Below are positions 19,705-31,214 of a DNA stretch of 42,942 nucleotides, piece by piece (the first letter of the stretch is position 1; each line of letters begins with the position of its first letter). The translations under genes and the position numbers were made by a program. Under the pieces are notes generated by a model, which saw nothing but the letters and a program-made list of their open reading frames with translations, did no database searches and had not been told where the DNA came from. Origin of the DNA: Gamarada debralockiae (taxonomy: Eukaryota > Ascomycota > Leotiomycetes > Helotiales > Hyphodiscaceae); the NCBI GenBank assembly GCA_002803225.1, contig NXFV01000222.1, positions 1 through 42,942 on the forward strand, in the 5' to 3' direction.

Positions 19705-21130
19705 TTTCGAGATATTTGAATCCGATGTGCTGCTTTCTGTCCTCCGTGCCGCTGACGTTTGCCGAGGGCTCAGATGTCCAATATATGCAGGTAGATGCTC
19801 GCTGAAAGGTGTCGAAGATCAGAACCTCAGGACAATGTATTTATCTCAATTCTCCATTGCTGGGGGGGAGATGTCTTCCAATTCACTGAAGAACAACTCT
19901 GCAAATTGACCAAGGTGAATGTGAAGCTGTAATCTGAAGAAGTGAATGGCAGAGCGGATGCCAGTGGAATTATCTGGAGGGAACTCTTGCTGTCGATAAC
20001 AATGCGCGGTGGATGGGCAATCATCTGAAGGATGGGATGTCGTACGAGGCTCGACACACGTGTGAATCGTTCCGAAGAAACATTTGTTAAGGCGGCAAAA
20101 ACGACCCTGGTAATTGTTTGGTAAGGATTCCCTTCCAGAACACCAGAATTATGCAGCCGTTTCCACGAACCAAAAATCTCTTCAGAGGAAGGTGCAGGCC
20201 GACATCCTAACGGACCCTGAATATCAGCACCGTTTTTACGAAGTTGCGTCGTCATCGCACCACCAATCAGTGAGCCGTGTCTCCCCACGGGCGTCTTGAG
20301 ATCAGCCGCAGTTGGCCAATCTAAAGTTCCCTCCTCCCAATTCTAGTTAGACTTGCCGTTGGGAAGTCATGCATGATGCTTGTTGCGCCATCTTTTTAAG
20401 TTCGCGAAGCCTACCTCCCCTTAGCTTCCTCTTGACCCCACGGTTCTAAAGGGAAGCTGCAAAAACGTGCAAGCCCACTCTTTGCCAATCAAAGGACGCA
20501 CGATGCTAATCGATTTCTCGTGGTGACCCGCCACTTTTGCCATCGGCCGAGGATGAGGATTGGAAGGGCTTTTGTGGCTGCAGGCAGACCATGGTTCCTG
20601 CCCATCATCCCCTCTCGCAACCAGGTACAAGACGAGATCCGAGAAGAGGCGAACTCCATTGTACTTCTAGAATGGAAAGAATGGGGTTAGCCTTGTAGAT
20701 GACAGGGCAGCTGTGCATGGAATCCTACTGTACAGCCAGGATTCAAGCAAAGCGCAAGGATAAGTCGGATATGTAGCTTATTTCCATTTCCCCACCGATG
20801 GCTTACGAGCTCGACTTCAGATGAAATTCTACTCGTCCAAAAGTTTCGCCAGGTAATGAAACCTTGACGGTCCGCCGTTAACGGCGTCACGGTTTGTCCG
20901 AGTCTTCTCCCAGCGAGGCAGCTACGTAGATTTTCATCTCATCCTCACAAGAGCGGCCATGAGCCAAGCTGTCACTCAAGCCATGGTTCACATCCCAGTA
21001 CCATAGAACAGGTACTCGTACAGTGGACCCGAGCTACAGCTACAAGTACCTTGTAGGCCCCTCACCAACTTTCCTTTTCACTTGTCCTTCAGCCTTGTCA
21101 ACTTCAAGTCTTCCACTCCAAGCCTTCAAG
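19705..21130. other. Shared upstream region of oxidase and acid phosphatase
   Basis: The divergent genes on either side both have their promoters here. Minus-strand open frames such as 19827-20288 look non-coding. A CACGTG site lies at 20057-20062, and CT-rich tracts precede the phosphatase ATG (21060-21130). No other gene is supported. Confidence 0.5.
20057..20062. promoter_or_regulatory. CACGTG site between divergent promoters
   Basis: The palindrome CACGTG sits about 350 bp upstream of the oxidase and 1.07 kb upstream of the acid phosphatase. In fungi Pho4/NUC-1 bHLH factors bind this core to switch on phosphatase genes under phosphate starvation. That it acts here is inference; the distance to the phosphatase is large. 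Confidence 0.25.
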
Positions 21131-22688
21131 ATGCGTTTCTCTACCTCTGCCATCGTCGCCTCTTTGGCCTCTGTTGCCATTGCTGCTCCAGCTGCCTCTG
21201 CTGCCAGCCCAACTGCAACTGACGCCGCCGATGTATATGCTGCCCAGGCCACAGCCCTCACTGAGAGCCCTACCAGCCATGTCAAAGGCAAGGCCTTCGA
21301 CCGTTACGTCTCAATTTGGTTTGAGAACACCGACTATGACATGGCCGCCGCAGACCGTAAGGAACTTTCTTCAATTGACTCGACTGCCGCTGACTAGAGA
21401 AACAGCCAACTTCCAGTTCTTTGCCAAGAAGGGTATCACATTGAGCAACCTTTTCGCTGTTACTCACCCCAGTGAGCCTAACGTAAGTAAATTTTCGGAG
21501 TAACTCATTTTCGTTCCGTGGCATTGAGTGACTTCTACTTCCGGGTTCTGCTCTAAAATGGCAGACTTTTGAGTAGACTGTTGTCTCGGAACTCCTGAAC
21601 TCCCCTCAACTCTGTACTTCTTCACGTACCAGGTATATATTGACCGAGAGATTTGCAGTACATGGCCGCCGTTGGAGGTGAATACTTTGGTCTTGACGGT
21701 GACCCATTCACCCAGGTTCCCCAAAACGTGTCTACTGTTGTCGACCTTCTCGAGAACAAGGGTATTAGCTGGGGTTTGTACCAAGAGGACATGCCTTACA
21801 GCGGCTACCAGGGCTTTTCGTGGGTCAACCAGAAGACTGGCGCCAACGACTACGTCCGCAAGCACAAGTAAGTCAAAAGCAAGTCACCTCCCACAATACA
21901 TCAAAACTGACATAATGCAGCCCTGAGATTCTCTACAACTCAATCGCAACCAGCCCGGATCGTCTTGCAAAGATCAAGAACACTACCATGTTCTACGAAG
22001 ACCTCAAGGCTAACAAGCTTCCCCAATGGATGTTCATTAGTAAGCACCCGCACCCGTGACGAGAAGTATCACGAGATAGGGAGCTGACCAACTATCAGCC
22101 CCCAACATGACCTCTGATGGACATGATACCTCGGTTACCGTTGCTGGAGAGTGGCTCAAGACCTTCCTCGCCCCTCTCCTAGACGACCCCAACTTCATGC
22201 AAAACACCCTCGTCCTCATCACCTTCGACGAGAACGAGACCTACACAATCCAAAACCGCGTCTTCTCCGTTCTTCTAGGTGATTCCGTTCCCCAGCACCT
22301 CATCGGCACAACCGACTCCAATTTCTATGATCACTACTCCGAACTCTCTACCGTTGAGGCAAACTGGGACTTGTACACCCTTGGAAGATGGGATGTTGGC
22401 GCCAACGTCTTCCAACAAGTCGCCGCCAACACTGGCGACAGACTCCGCAAGTGGTCCACCACCCCATCCCTCAACGACCGCTTCTTCAACTCCTCCTACG
22501 CTGGTATCTTCAACTCCAAAACCTGGGCTCCTCAACCAGTCCCTGACTGCCACTCCCGTCGCAACGGACGTACCACGCTCCCTGCGATCAAGGATACCTG
22601 GATCAGCCAACAAGACAAGAACTACTACCACGGACAGCTTGAGATCCCTGATGGTGCTAACCCTCCCGTCTACCCGTATACGTACTAA
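21131..22688 (+). CDS. Secreted acid phosphatase, phosphoesterase (PhoA) family
   Basis: Five exons (21131-21356, 21406-21482, 21659-21867, 21921-22039, 22099-22688) encode about 406 aa. The ATG at 21131 opens a signal peptide (MRFSTSAIVASLASVAIAAPA). The body matches the fungal phosphate-repressible acid phosphatase/phosphoesterase family (PF04185 type): VSIWFENTDYDMAAADPNF, ITLSNLFAVTHPSEPNYMAAVGG (motif around residues 95-102), ISWGLYQEDMPY, SDGHDTS and LITFDENE. Such enzymes release phosphate from organic esters outside the cell. The first intron is best ended at 21405, giving AADPNF as in relatives; nearer AG sites give poorer joins. The length is close to the usual 400-440 aa. It is convergent with the RING gene. 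Confidence 0.92.
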
Positions 22689-23106
22689 AGGGAGGTTAGT
22701 GGGTAGTGAATGGCTAGATTTACATACAATCGTGTCAAAATAATTCTAGTACCTAATTAAAGAAAAGTTTTCAACGACCTTCTTTCATGTCAAAGTGAAA
22801 CATCTTCTCGCGGTAGTCTCGAGATCTCTCCATCGTTTTTCGTTTGTCTGATGGTGTAAGTTAGGTTCTTCAGGTGGTGGACCCCAGTGGCATTCCCCCC
22901 TTCGCCCCTTCTTAGGAGGGCACATGAAGTTATTGATTGCAATGTGTGGATCACAAGCACAGCAAATTGGACCAAGTTGTGTCAAGAAAAAACATTAGGT
23001 GTTACCATCTAAAATTTACCGTCCTACCTATTCTATGCATATATTGGAAAATATATGGGAAACGGGTACATTTCGCAGAAGGCGATGCACTTACCTGGGA
23101 AACCGC
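22689..23106. other. Convergent 3' region
   Basis: About 420 bp separate the stop codons of two convergent genes. Only short open frames occur; AT-rich stretches near 22738-22770 and 23036-23060 could hold polyadenylation signals. Confidence 0.5.
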
Positions 23107-24384
23107 TCAGCTGTTCTTACCTTGTGGTCCTCCTAATTTCTGCGAAAGAGATCTACCCCAGAACCGAGCCAGGAGCCCATTCTGAAGTCGAAAGCCCCTT
23201 TGGAGGTCTCCCCAGAAGTCCTCGGTGACATCTGGGTGCGTCAGGTCACGTACGAACTCCAATTCCAAGAGCAACAGGACGAATTCCCGGGTGACTTTGT
23301 AGCCGAGAAATGTGGAGAGAAGTACCGGGCTGAAAAAGAGGGCTGGCAGCCAGAGAGCCTGAAGAACAGCACCAGCAAGACCTACCGCAAGAAGCTGATC
23401 CAGTGGCAACTTACCGTACTTAGCTGCCCACACATTCATCGAATGTTCGACCGCATAGAACGTCGGCATTAAAAGGATTACAAGTGCTAGGCATCCGACC
23501 CATTCGTGAAAGTTTCCAACATCAGCAAGTTCGTGTCCGCGTAGACCACGATTCCCTGGGTAGTCCCTGTCATATCTCGTGAGCATTCGGTCGTGGTACC
23601 GCATAAACCAAAGTCCGAATCGATCCCTCATGTCTTGCTTCTTCAAGATATTGACAGTCCAAATAGTGAAGCACACAGGACAGCGATGCTCAGGCACCGG
23701 CTCCCCTAGTGTTCTTGCTCTAATTTGATCGTCCGCAATAGTGTTGAATTGATTCCTAATACAATCCAGGCAAAACGCATGTCCGTACTCACAAGGAAGT
23801 TGCCTCAGCCCACCAGGACCAGCTTGCTGTCTCTGCACCGGATCATCATGCACGAACCATCCCCAGCAAATCGAGCATCTCTCTCTTGCTTGGTCATGGG
23901 TGAGGTTCTCTGATTCTATGAGTCGATAGAGCCTACTTTCGTCTGTATCCGCATCAATATTATGAATACTCCCCAACCCATGCTCGGGCTGGCGACCGGC
24001 CTTGAGGAGCTCATACTCCTCCCACAAATCCATCCTCCTCAAATACAAACCCCGGAACGCCCAGGCTCGAGTATGCCACTTATACCGTCTGCTCCAGGCT
24101 GGACAGTTGGATGAGTTTGTTGTCAGGGAAAGGTCTTGGATGGGGTAGATCAACGTTAGGTGTGCAAGTCTGAGACGGGTTCTTCGGCCTCGAAGTTGTA
24201 GGCCGGCGCGGCGCCAGAATTTCTTGTGGTTTCCGGCGCGGACCCAGCAGTGTTTGCAAGGCTTGATGCCAGTGTGGATTATGTGGTGTCGGATTCCGTT
24301 GCAGTTTGGGTCCGGGGAAGGGATTTCCCAGTAGGAGGCGTGCTGGCACTCCTCGTAGATGATTTCGATTAGGGATCTGCACAT
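23107..24384 (-). CDS. RING-finger membrane protein, probable E3 ubiquitin ligase
   Basis: One exon gives 425 aa from an ATG at 24384. A C3HC4-type RING spans residues 170-238: CSIC, then LPCEYGHAFCLDC, then CPVC. The order C-x2-C, C-x3-H-x2-C-x2-C, C-x2-C fits two zinc ions. RING domains recruit ubiquitin-loaded E2 enzymes, so an E3 role is likely. A second Cys/His-rich patch lies at residues 2-46 (CQH, NCNGIRHHIIHTG, CKHC). Downstream are two or three hydrophobic segments (WVGCLALVILLMPTFYAV and QLLAVGLAGAVLQALWLPALFF onward), suggesting anchoring in an internal membrane with the RING in the cytosol. Substrates are unknown. The family appears fungal and uncharacterised. Confidence 0.85.
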   Translation of the reverse strand: MCRSLIEIIYEECQHASYWEIPSPDPNCNGIRHHIIHTGIKPCKHCWVRAGNHKKFWRRAGLQLRGRRTRLRLAHLTLIYPIQDLSLTTNSSNCPAWSRRYKWHTRAWAFRGLYLRRMDLWEEYELLKAGRQPEHGLGSIHNIDADTDESRLYRLIESENLTHDQARERCSICWGWFVHDDPVQRQQAGPGGLRQLPCEYGHAFCLDCIRNQFNTIADDQIRARTLGEPVPEHRCPVCFTIWTVNILKKQDMRDRFGLWFMRYHDRMLTRYDRDYPGNRGLRGHELADVGNFHEWVGCLALVILLMPTFYAVEHSMNVWAAKYGKLPLDQLLAVGLAGAVLQALWLPALFFSPVLLSTFLGYKVTREFVLLLLELEFVRDLTHPDVTEDFWGDLQRGFRLQNGLLARFWGRSLSQKLGGPQGKNS

Positions 24385-24910
24385 CTTGACTGTCGAGGGT
24401 GTTGTTTTCGCTTGTTTGATTTGATGATTGTTCAGTAGTACTTATCTTGGTATTAAGATGACTTGTCAAATAGAAATTTGACAAAGTGGAAGGCCGAAAG
24501 TCTTCTCCTAGGAATATGTATATATACAAACCAACAAAAGATTTGCAAAACACTTATTATTAGGCAGAGAACAGGAGTCGGCTTTATCGTTATACAGTAG
24601 CTTTTTACAGTGGGCAATAGTCCTTTATCACAACCCGAAAGGGCTGAAGAGGTCAACCTATTGTCTGAGTCGTTCTTTGTTGACATTGCTTCAGAGAACT
24701 AAGAGGACAAAAGCCGTCCTCCATCTCCTAAACCACTCAAAGAAGAATTCTTCATTGTTGGTATATTGTCGAAGGATCAAAGATTCTTATGACAACTTCT
24801 CACAAAGAATAGAATACCGAAAATGAGTGACTTTGGAAAGAAAAGTGGATCCTCCTTTGGTGATCTCCACCAGTATCTTGGACTCGCGTTTCAAACTTGG
24901 TCGAGAAGCT
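24385..24910. other. Short intergenic region
   Basis: It lies between the RING gene's start and the NLR gene's stop. AT-rich and stop-rich; nothing coding is supported. Confidence 0.5.
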
Positions 24911-27900
24911 TCAACGCGGGACCATTATTCTGTGGGGCACCCACCAATAAAATAACTTTCGTAATGTAATAGTCCTCTCAATGTTCGAAAGTCCCTTCTT
25001 AGCAGCAACAGTCTCCTGATGACTCTCTCCGAGAACCTCAATCATCCCCACCACCGCCTTCTGCTGCAGTTCCCTCGCCTTCTCAAGACCGCCATAGGAG
25101 ACATAGCTAAGGGCAAGATGCGTCATACTAGTCAACGTGCTCGGATGAAGCTCCCCAAAAGTCTCTTCCATCCGTTTCAGCACGTCCTTTCTGGCAGCTA
25201 TGCCCTTCTTCCTCTCCAATAACCCACTGTACGCCGCCGAGTTCGCCATCAGCATTAAAGTGTACGGATGATTTTCGCCCAGCGTCAGCTTCATCTCAGC
25301 TATTGACTGTTCTCGCAACGCGTGAGCTTTCTTGAACTGTTTCAAAGCGTCGTATGTTGAAGCCAAGTGTTCCATCACGAGCAATGTCGAGGTATCCGTA
25401 TTGCCCAGCGTTCGTTTATAGGCTCGCAAGACTTCTTCTTGGAGTGGAGCAGCCTCTTTCCATCGCTTTAGGCGGTAGCAACACGCCGCGAGCTGGACTT
25501 GCGCATGCCGTGTTCGCCTGTCATCCGCCCCGAAGAATTGCTTGAAGCCAGCCAATACTTCAATCATCATTTGCCGAGCCTTGTCGTGTTTACCCAGTTC
25601 GTCGTAGCTTGCTGCGAGGTCGTTCATGGCCATCAGTGGACCTATACTGCCCTCAACAGTACCTTTCCTCGCTACTTTCAGTAGATATTCTCGAAGCTCA
25701 GCAGCTTCCTTGTAGCGACACAGATCATTCAACAGTGTTGCAACGCGGATCATGGTGGCCAGAATCGATGGATCTTCTTCTGCCAAAATTCGTTTCTGCC
25801 GGTTTAGAATCTCAAGCTCGAGATTCAAAGCTGCTTGAAAACGACCAGCTTCTTTGTACGCAATTGAACATTTCCTGGCTATCCCCAAGTGCTCTTCAAG
25901 ATTAGGGCCGTGGGCAAAAAGTATCTCATGACCTTCTTTGGAATCAAGACATGCGTCGATGTGAGGGAGTAAGGATCTACGGTACTGGCAGTCGGAGAAT
26001 GAATAGTTTTCGAGGATGGACAGTGATAGGGTAGAAGCAGCCATCTCCCATGCTATAGCTCGTTGCTGTACGTTCATTCGTTCTCGAGACCATTCATGAA
26101 CAAGTGGGTGCATAGCGATACGACGAGAGTCGTCTATGGTGATGAGCGAGAACTCGATCAAGATTCTCAAGGCTTGTGCCAGCACCAGCGGATCCCACCC
26201 TGATGGCATCGACTTGTATGTTAAAGTTCTGGGAAAGATACATCCTTCCAATAGATTATTGGTGTTGTTCCTTGCGTTCTTGAAGATGTCCTCACTGATG
26301 CCGTCGAAATGCATGAACGAAAATAGTTGAAGAAGCTCAAGAGCGAGCACTCCATGCGTCTCCTTCATTTCTTCAATCTTCTGGATCGAGATGTTCCATG
26401 TCGTGTAGACAGAGTACTTGTAATCAATGCTCGCATTTGGTCTACCAATCTCCAGAAGTTTTTCTTTCTGCTGGGCATACAGTTCACAAAATCCATCCAA
26501 GCTGCAAATACCCTGCCGAATAACTGCCCCAGCTTGGAAGATGGCAAGTGCCAGATTTCCAAGCACCTTCACCACTCTTACAGCGGATTCTAGGACATCT
26601 GGATCCTGGTAACTCTCTGTGTCTCCAGGTTTAGAAGTTCTGAGTAGAAGCATAACGGCATCGTCAGTACTCAACTCATCAACTTTGTACGATCCAGCTG
26701 ACCCGTATTGCCTGACGTCCGGGTTTCGTGTCGTGATGAGGACCGTACCACGACTGCCAAAGGGAAACAGCCGTGAGATATCTAATTTTGGATCGTCTGC
26801 GTTGTCGATGATCAAGAGCCAGTGGTCTTTGCCCGACAGCCATGCTTTGACTGTGTCGACGTTTTCTTCTTGCCGACATTCGCGGGCTATCTTGAGAAAG
26901 CTCGAATCTGCCGTTTCTGGGGTCGTGCCGTCGATCCAGAAGATGCCCCAGAATCTGTGATGGAGTCAGTTTTCGTAAAGGTCATATCATCGAGGGAATA
27001 CGAACCTGTCCTTATAATCTTGCGCAAATCTCAACGCAAGCTGCGTCTTCCCTGAGCCACCCAACCCAAACAGCACGAACCGTCGCTGATCTCGCGCACG
27101 AAAATGCGGATCTGGAAGTAGGCAGTCCTGAAGTCGCTGCCGTATCTCGTCCCTTCCAGTGAAAAGCGAGTTCACTGTGTGAGCAACGATATAATGCTCA
27201 TTCCTCTCTGGTAGGGCTATCTCGCTTTTATGGTTGTAGATGCGCTTGATGGAGTCTACAGCTCGTTTGTAGGTTTGGTCTTCTGGGGATGAGAAACGAC
27301 ACATCCCCTGGTGAGTATCTGGGACCGGGATCTTTTCTTCGTTGGAGGTCTCGTTGGGTGGTGTCATGATCGCCGAAGTTTTCTCGACGATCTGTAAGTT
27401 CAATAAATCATCAGCCTCTCCCTCCTCATGTTAGCACGGAGGATTTACCAAGGTCTTCATTCCCACCATAGTCTTCGTTTCATAAAAGCTAACGATTGGA
27501 TACGGTCTTGCTTTATGATGTTTTGCAAAGTTCTCAGTAAGGTTCTTCAGCACGTCATTCCCAATTTTCAACGTCTTGAGAAGTTCCGGATCCGGCTTGT
27601 TGGCTACAACCATAGGTAGCTTCACGATGAATAATGCGTAGGCAGCAAGACTGCTTCCTTGATGAGGTGTCCCGAAGAAAATGATGCCGGCGGTGCTGGA
27701 GTAGATGTTCTTGTAGCGAGATTCATGTTCGGCGAGAATGAGTGCCTTTGAGAGGTTAGTGGTGATGAGATGATGTTGTGCAAGGGTAGGAGAGGCGATT
27801 TGAGGTACCTGTTTAGTCACTAGGCCACCCAATGAGTGCCCGATGAAGATCAACGGTCGCCTTGCCTCCTTTCCCAACAATTAGCCTTACGATAAACCAG

Positions 27901-28410
27901 GGGCGCGCCTCGCCGGAGGGGAAGCAAAGGAGGCCCAAGGGTCCCTCACTTGGCACCTCCAATATTCCAACACACTAAGTTTCCCAAGATATCCCGTCCC
28001 CACCACAGCGACAGATCGGCACGTGATCAGGTACTAGATACATATTACTTACATTCGCTGCCTTCCTCCTGTCAACCAAACATTCCAGCAAATCTCGTGC
28101 ATGATCAACAATATCAGCCGTTGAACTATCGAAAACGGCAGTAGCGTTATATCCAAAGGTCATCACCCGTGCCCTGGGAAGGTCTTTTGGCAGGAAATCG
28201 CGGAACCATAGCTTCTGCGATTTTGGCTCAGTCCATGTGCGGATTGGGTTGCCGTTGAGGCCGTGGATGGCGACGATACTATACTCCATGTCAGAAATGT
28301 GTGAATGAAAGACTACTATCAAACTACCGGTGGGGCACTTACTCAAGACTCAGGTTCAAATTCAATTCAACATTCTTTTCGTCTTTGGGATACAGAACTT
28401 CTATTCCCAT
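24911..28410 (-). CDS. Fungal NLR/STAND protein: alpha/beta-hydrolase, NB-ARC, TPR
   Basis: Six exons (28410-28343, 28278-28053, 27868-27809, 27745-27449, 27391-27006, 26954-24911) give about 1026 aa. The start at 28410 (MGIEVLYPKDE) plus a 64-nt intron restores the family's N-terminus; an in-frame ATG at 28289 would cut it short. Residues 1-250 form a SesB-like lipase domain: IVAIHGLNGNP, nucleophile elbow GHSLGG (Ser110), FFGTPHQGSS and THQGM (His244). Residues about 290-560 are NB-ARC: FTGRDE, P-loop GLGGSGKT (326-333), Walker B HWLLIIDNADD, VLITTRNPD. About 700-1000 hold some seven 42-residue TPRs. Such proteins are thought to sense non-self or pathogen cues through the repeats, oligomerise with ATP and switch on the hydrolase, often causing cell death. 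All key motifs look intact. Confidence 0.92.
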
Positions 28411-28895
28411 CTCTGTTTGTGCAACAAACAATTCCAAAACAACACAAATGTCAAAACACAAAACGTACTATTCCTCCTCCAAGTCTTCAAATACAGCACA
28501 CGCTCCTCTACTTATCATATCCAGGCTCGCCCCCTGCCATCCCATCCTCGTCCTCTGTGGGACCCTCCATATGATGCAGTATCAGCACATGCAGTGCGCT
28601 GAGGCGCAGCAACGTCCCCCGAATACTCGGCATCGAATGAGCACTCGGCATGCCGAATCTTTGCGCATGAATGCTAAGAGAAATCGGTAAAATCGAAGAT
28701 CTGTCACACTGTTATGCAGAGAGCCGCTTCGGGGCGAGGCGAAGATCCCTGGCGCTTAACGTTTGGGCTGCCGCCCGTGGGTGGAGTTGTGGCTGTGCGA
28801 CTGACAAAGCCTTATTGAACTGTGAATCCCCTGTGAGTAATAGAGGGAGTGCTTCGGGGCATTTTGGAATACCATTTCGAAAATAAAGTTGATCG
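28411..28895. other. NLR upstream region
   Basis: This separates the NLR start from the 3' end of the broken dehydrogenase gene. Plus-strand open frames at 28301-28690 overlap the NLR first exon or are low-complexity. No gene is supported. Confidence 0.45.
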
Positions 28896-30063
28896 TTAAA
28901 TCTCAAATATTTGAATTCGTATCGCACAATCAGCCACAACTTCTCCAAACTGATACAAACTTTCCCCATTTGGGCCGCTCTTTTGAAGGAGCTCAAAACC
29001 GCTCCTGATTCTTTCATCATTAAAGCTAAAGACCTTGTCAACAGGAATCCTCAACTTCTTCGCAACAACAAATTCCACCAGCTCCTCCATCATATGCTTT
29101 GAACCATGCAATAACTCGGACATAGCCACATTAGGCATCTCCTCCCTCGAAACAGTTGCCAAGAATCCGATCAGCAATAATGCCACCTTTGGTAGTACAC
29201 TCAAGGCTCTGCTTAATCGCTCCAGAGCCTCCGATCTCGAAGACGAAGTCGACGCCGTGCCCGTTCGTCAACTTTACAACTTCGGCCCAGTTCGGGTAGG
29301 GTTTGTAGTTGATAGTACGCAGTATGGTCGGCCCCATACCTCTCTTTAACGAGTGCGGACTTTTCGTCCGAGGACGAGGCGATAATCGTCACTGCACCTG
29401 CGGCTTTAGCTAACACCATATCACAAAGTGGGACTCCATTAGTTCCTAAGACGTATGCCAGGTTAGAAATTTCGGCACAAAACTATAGACAGCCGGACGA
29501 AAAGGACGCAGAAACAGAGAGGGCATATCTTGAAACAGCACCGTCTGGCCTGGTCGCAAAGGTATATTTCCATACAGAGCATTCCACACCGTGACTCCAG
29601 CACAAACCAGCGAAGCCATTTCGGCAAAACTCAACGAGTCACCATCTCGTATCGGAATTCTCGTGATCCCGTATTCCAACAAGGCGATATATTCCCTCAG
29701 CACACCATCATAACTGCCTCCCTGGGTGAAATTCTTATTTCGCCACGGTCCGAATGGAGGCTTGAGGTCAAAATTCCCAATCAGAGTATCGCCGACTTGG
29801 AACCCAGAAACGGCTTGTCCAACTTGCACAACGACGCCAGCTCCATCTGAGCAAGGCACCAGCTTATCTTTCAAGTTAAAGGGAGAGGTTGAATTGGTGA
29901 CGATGGCTGTGTCGCGGTAGTTTAGGGCAACGACTTTGATTTTGACGAGAATTTCGTGCGGAAGGATTTTGGGAACGTCCTCGACGAAGCTCTTGATGTC
30001 ATCGAACAATGAGCGTCCTCTGAGACAATATACAGTATGGGCTAATGGAATAGACGCCACCAC
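28896..30063 (-). pseudogene. Broken zinc-type alcohol dehydrogenase / quinone-reductase-like gene
   Basis: The translation follows the medium-chain dehydrogenase family from end to end. The N-terminal GroES-like part has ILVKIKVVALNYRDTAIV, DGAGVVVQVGQAVSGFQVGD and ASLVCAGVTVWNALYGNIPL. The Rossmann part has GTNGVPL..LAKAAGAVTIIASSSDE, VVKLTNGHGVDFVFEIGGSG and MMEELVEFVVAKKLRIPVDKVF. Breaks: no ATG precedes the start (GTG where Met is expected); the expected intron (29528-29446) begins AT instead of GT; the frame shifts near 29314-29324, apparently by 7 extra bases; and again near 29171. Several breaks in one gene point to a true pseudogene rather than sequencing error. No zinc-ligand Cys/His set was confirmed, so it may be a zinc-free oxidoreductase type. 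Confidence 0.75.
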
Positions 30064-31214
30064 AACGTTCGTGCCTTGAAGCGAGACGGGCCCGACTTGG
30101 GAATCTGATTATGAACGGTCCGGTTGAATTCTTAGTATAAATAGCTTCAAATCAACAGCCAGACTAGAGGTATTTATTCTGACCGACGAATTCCCACATT
30201 TGTCAGCCAAATATAAACCTGTTCAAGGGCGCATCAATTTCCATTGGGCCATGTGCATTTTTGCATGAGCTTCTAAGCTGATTACGAAGAACACATGCTG
30301 AGGAGCTGATGAAGGAGCAGGGCTGAATGAGATGTATTGCGTAGGGCGAGAGAGGCAGGCGTCCTGGGCAATCACGACATGCACAACTTGGGATTATCTG
30401 CTTAGATCGTGTGGAGCTCGTTCTGACTTGGCCAATAACACCAAAGCTGAAATCCAGTACAAAATGACCCTAGGCCCTCCTTTTAGTAGGTGCGAGAGGG
30501 ACATGGATAGCACGGTGGCATGCATCTTGACCTGTACACTTCTGAGGTGGGGGTGATCGGCTTCCGTGACGTGACTGGCCGTGGGAACGATAGGAGAATG
30601 AAGCGCCTATGCCAAGGTCGAAAATCTGTGCCCTCGAATCCTACGTAAACAAATTTTATGCGCCGAGTCTCTTAGCATTGTATTGCTTTCGAAACTACAA
30701 TTGTCAACAGCGATTTGATAACTGTGTGACCTTGAATCATAAACTTTTGCGTAGTGAATTGCAGACCTTGCTTCGCTAATGCTTTCCTCTCCATCCTGGA
30801 AAGACTGAATTTGAAGGGAAGACTGTGGGAATGCGAAGAGCTTGAGCGAAGGGGTATCATGGCAGGGTACTGACAACCGCGGGTATGACAATGCTGTGTT
30901 AGATTCTCAATATGAAATTTCTCAATATGAAATCGCAGTGAATATTTTCTGGCCTGTGAATTTCAAGAAGGGACTGCCACTTGATGTACCTCTTCAATAA
31001 AAGACCGCACTCAGCCAACCAGAATATTCTTAGATATTGAGGTTGATGAATTTGTGCACAGCACAAAGGCAAATTCTCTTGGAAATTTGCTTCTCGGCGA
31101 AATCTCGGCATTCAAGTTCTTTTCAAAGGGCTCCGACTTAGCGAACAGTTGCTCAGGGACCGATTGGCATGAAAATCCTTGTTTAATTTTATTTTGACGT
31201 TGCTTTTCCATGAT
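30064..31214. other. Intergenic region
   Basis: Only short frames without family resemblance occur (for example 30607-30891). I see no gene. It includes the 3' side of the glutaredoxin gene. Confidence 0.45.
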
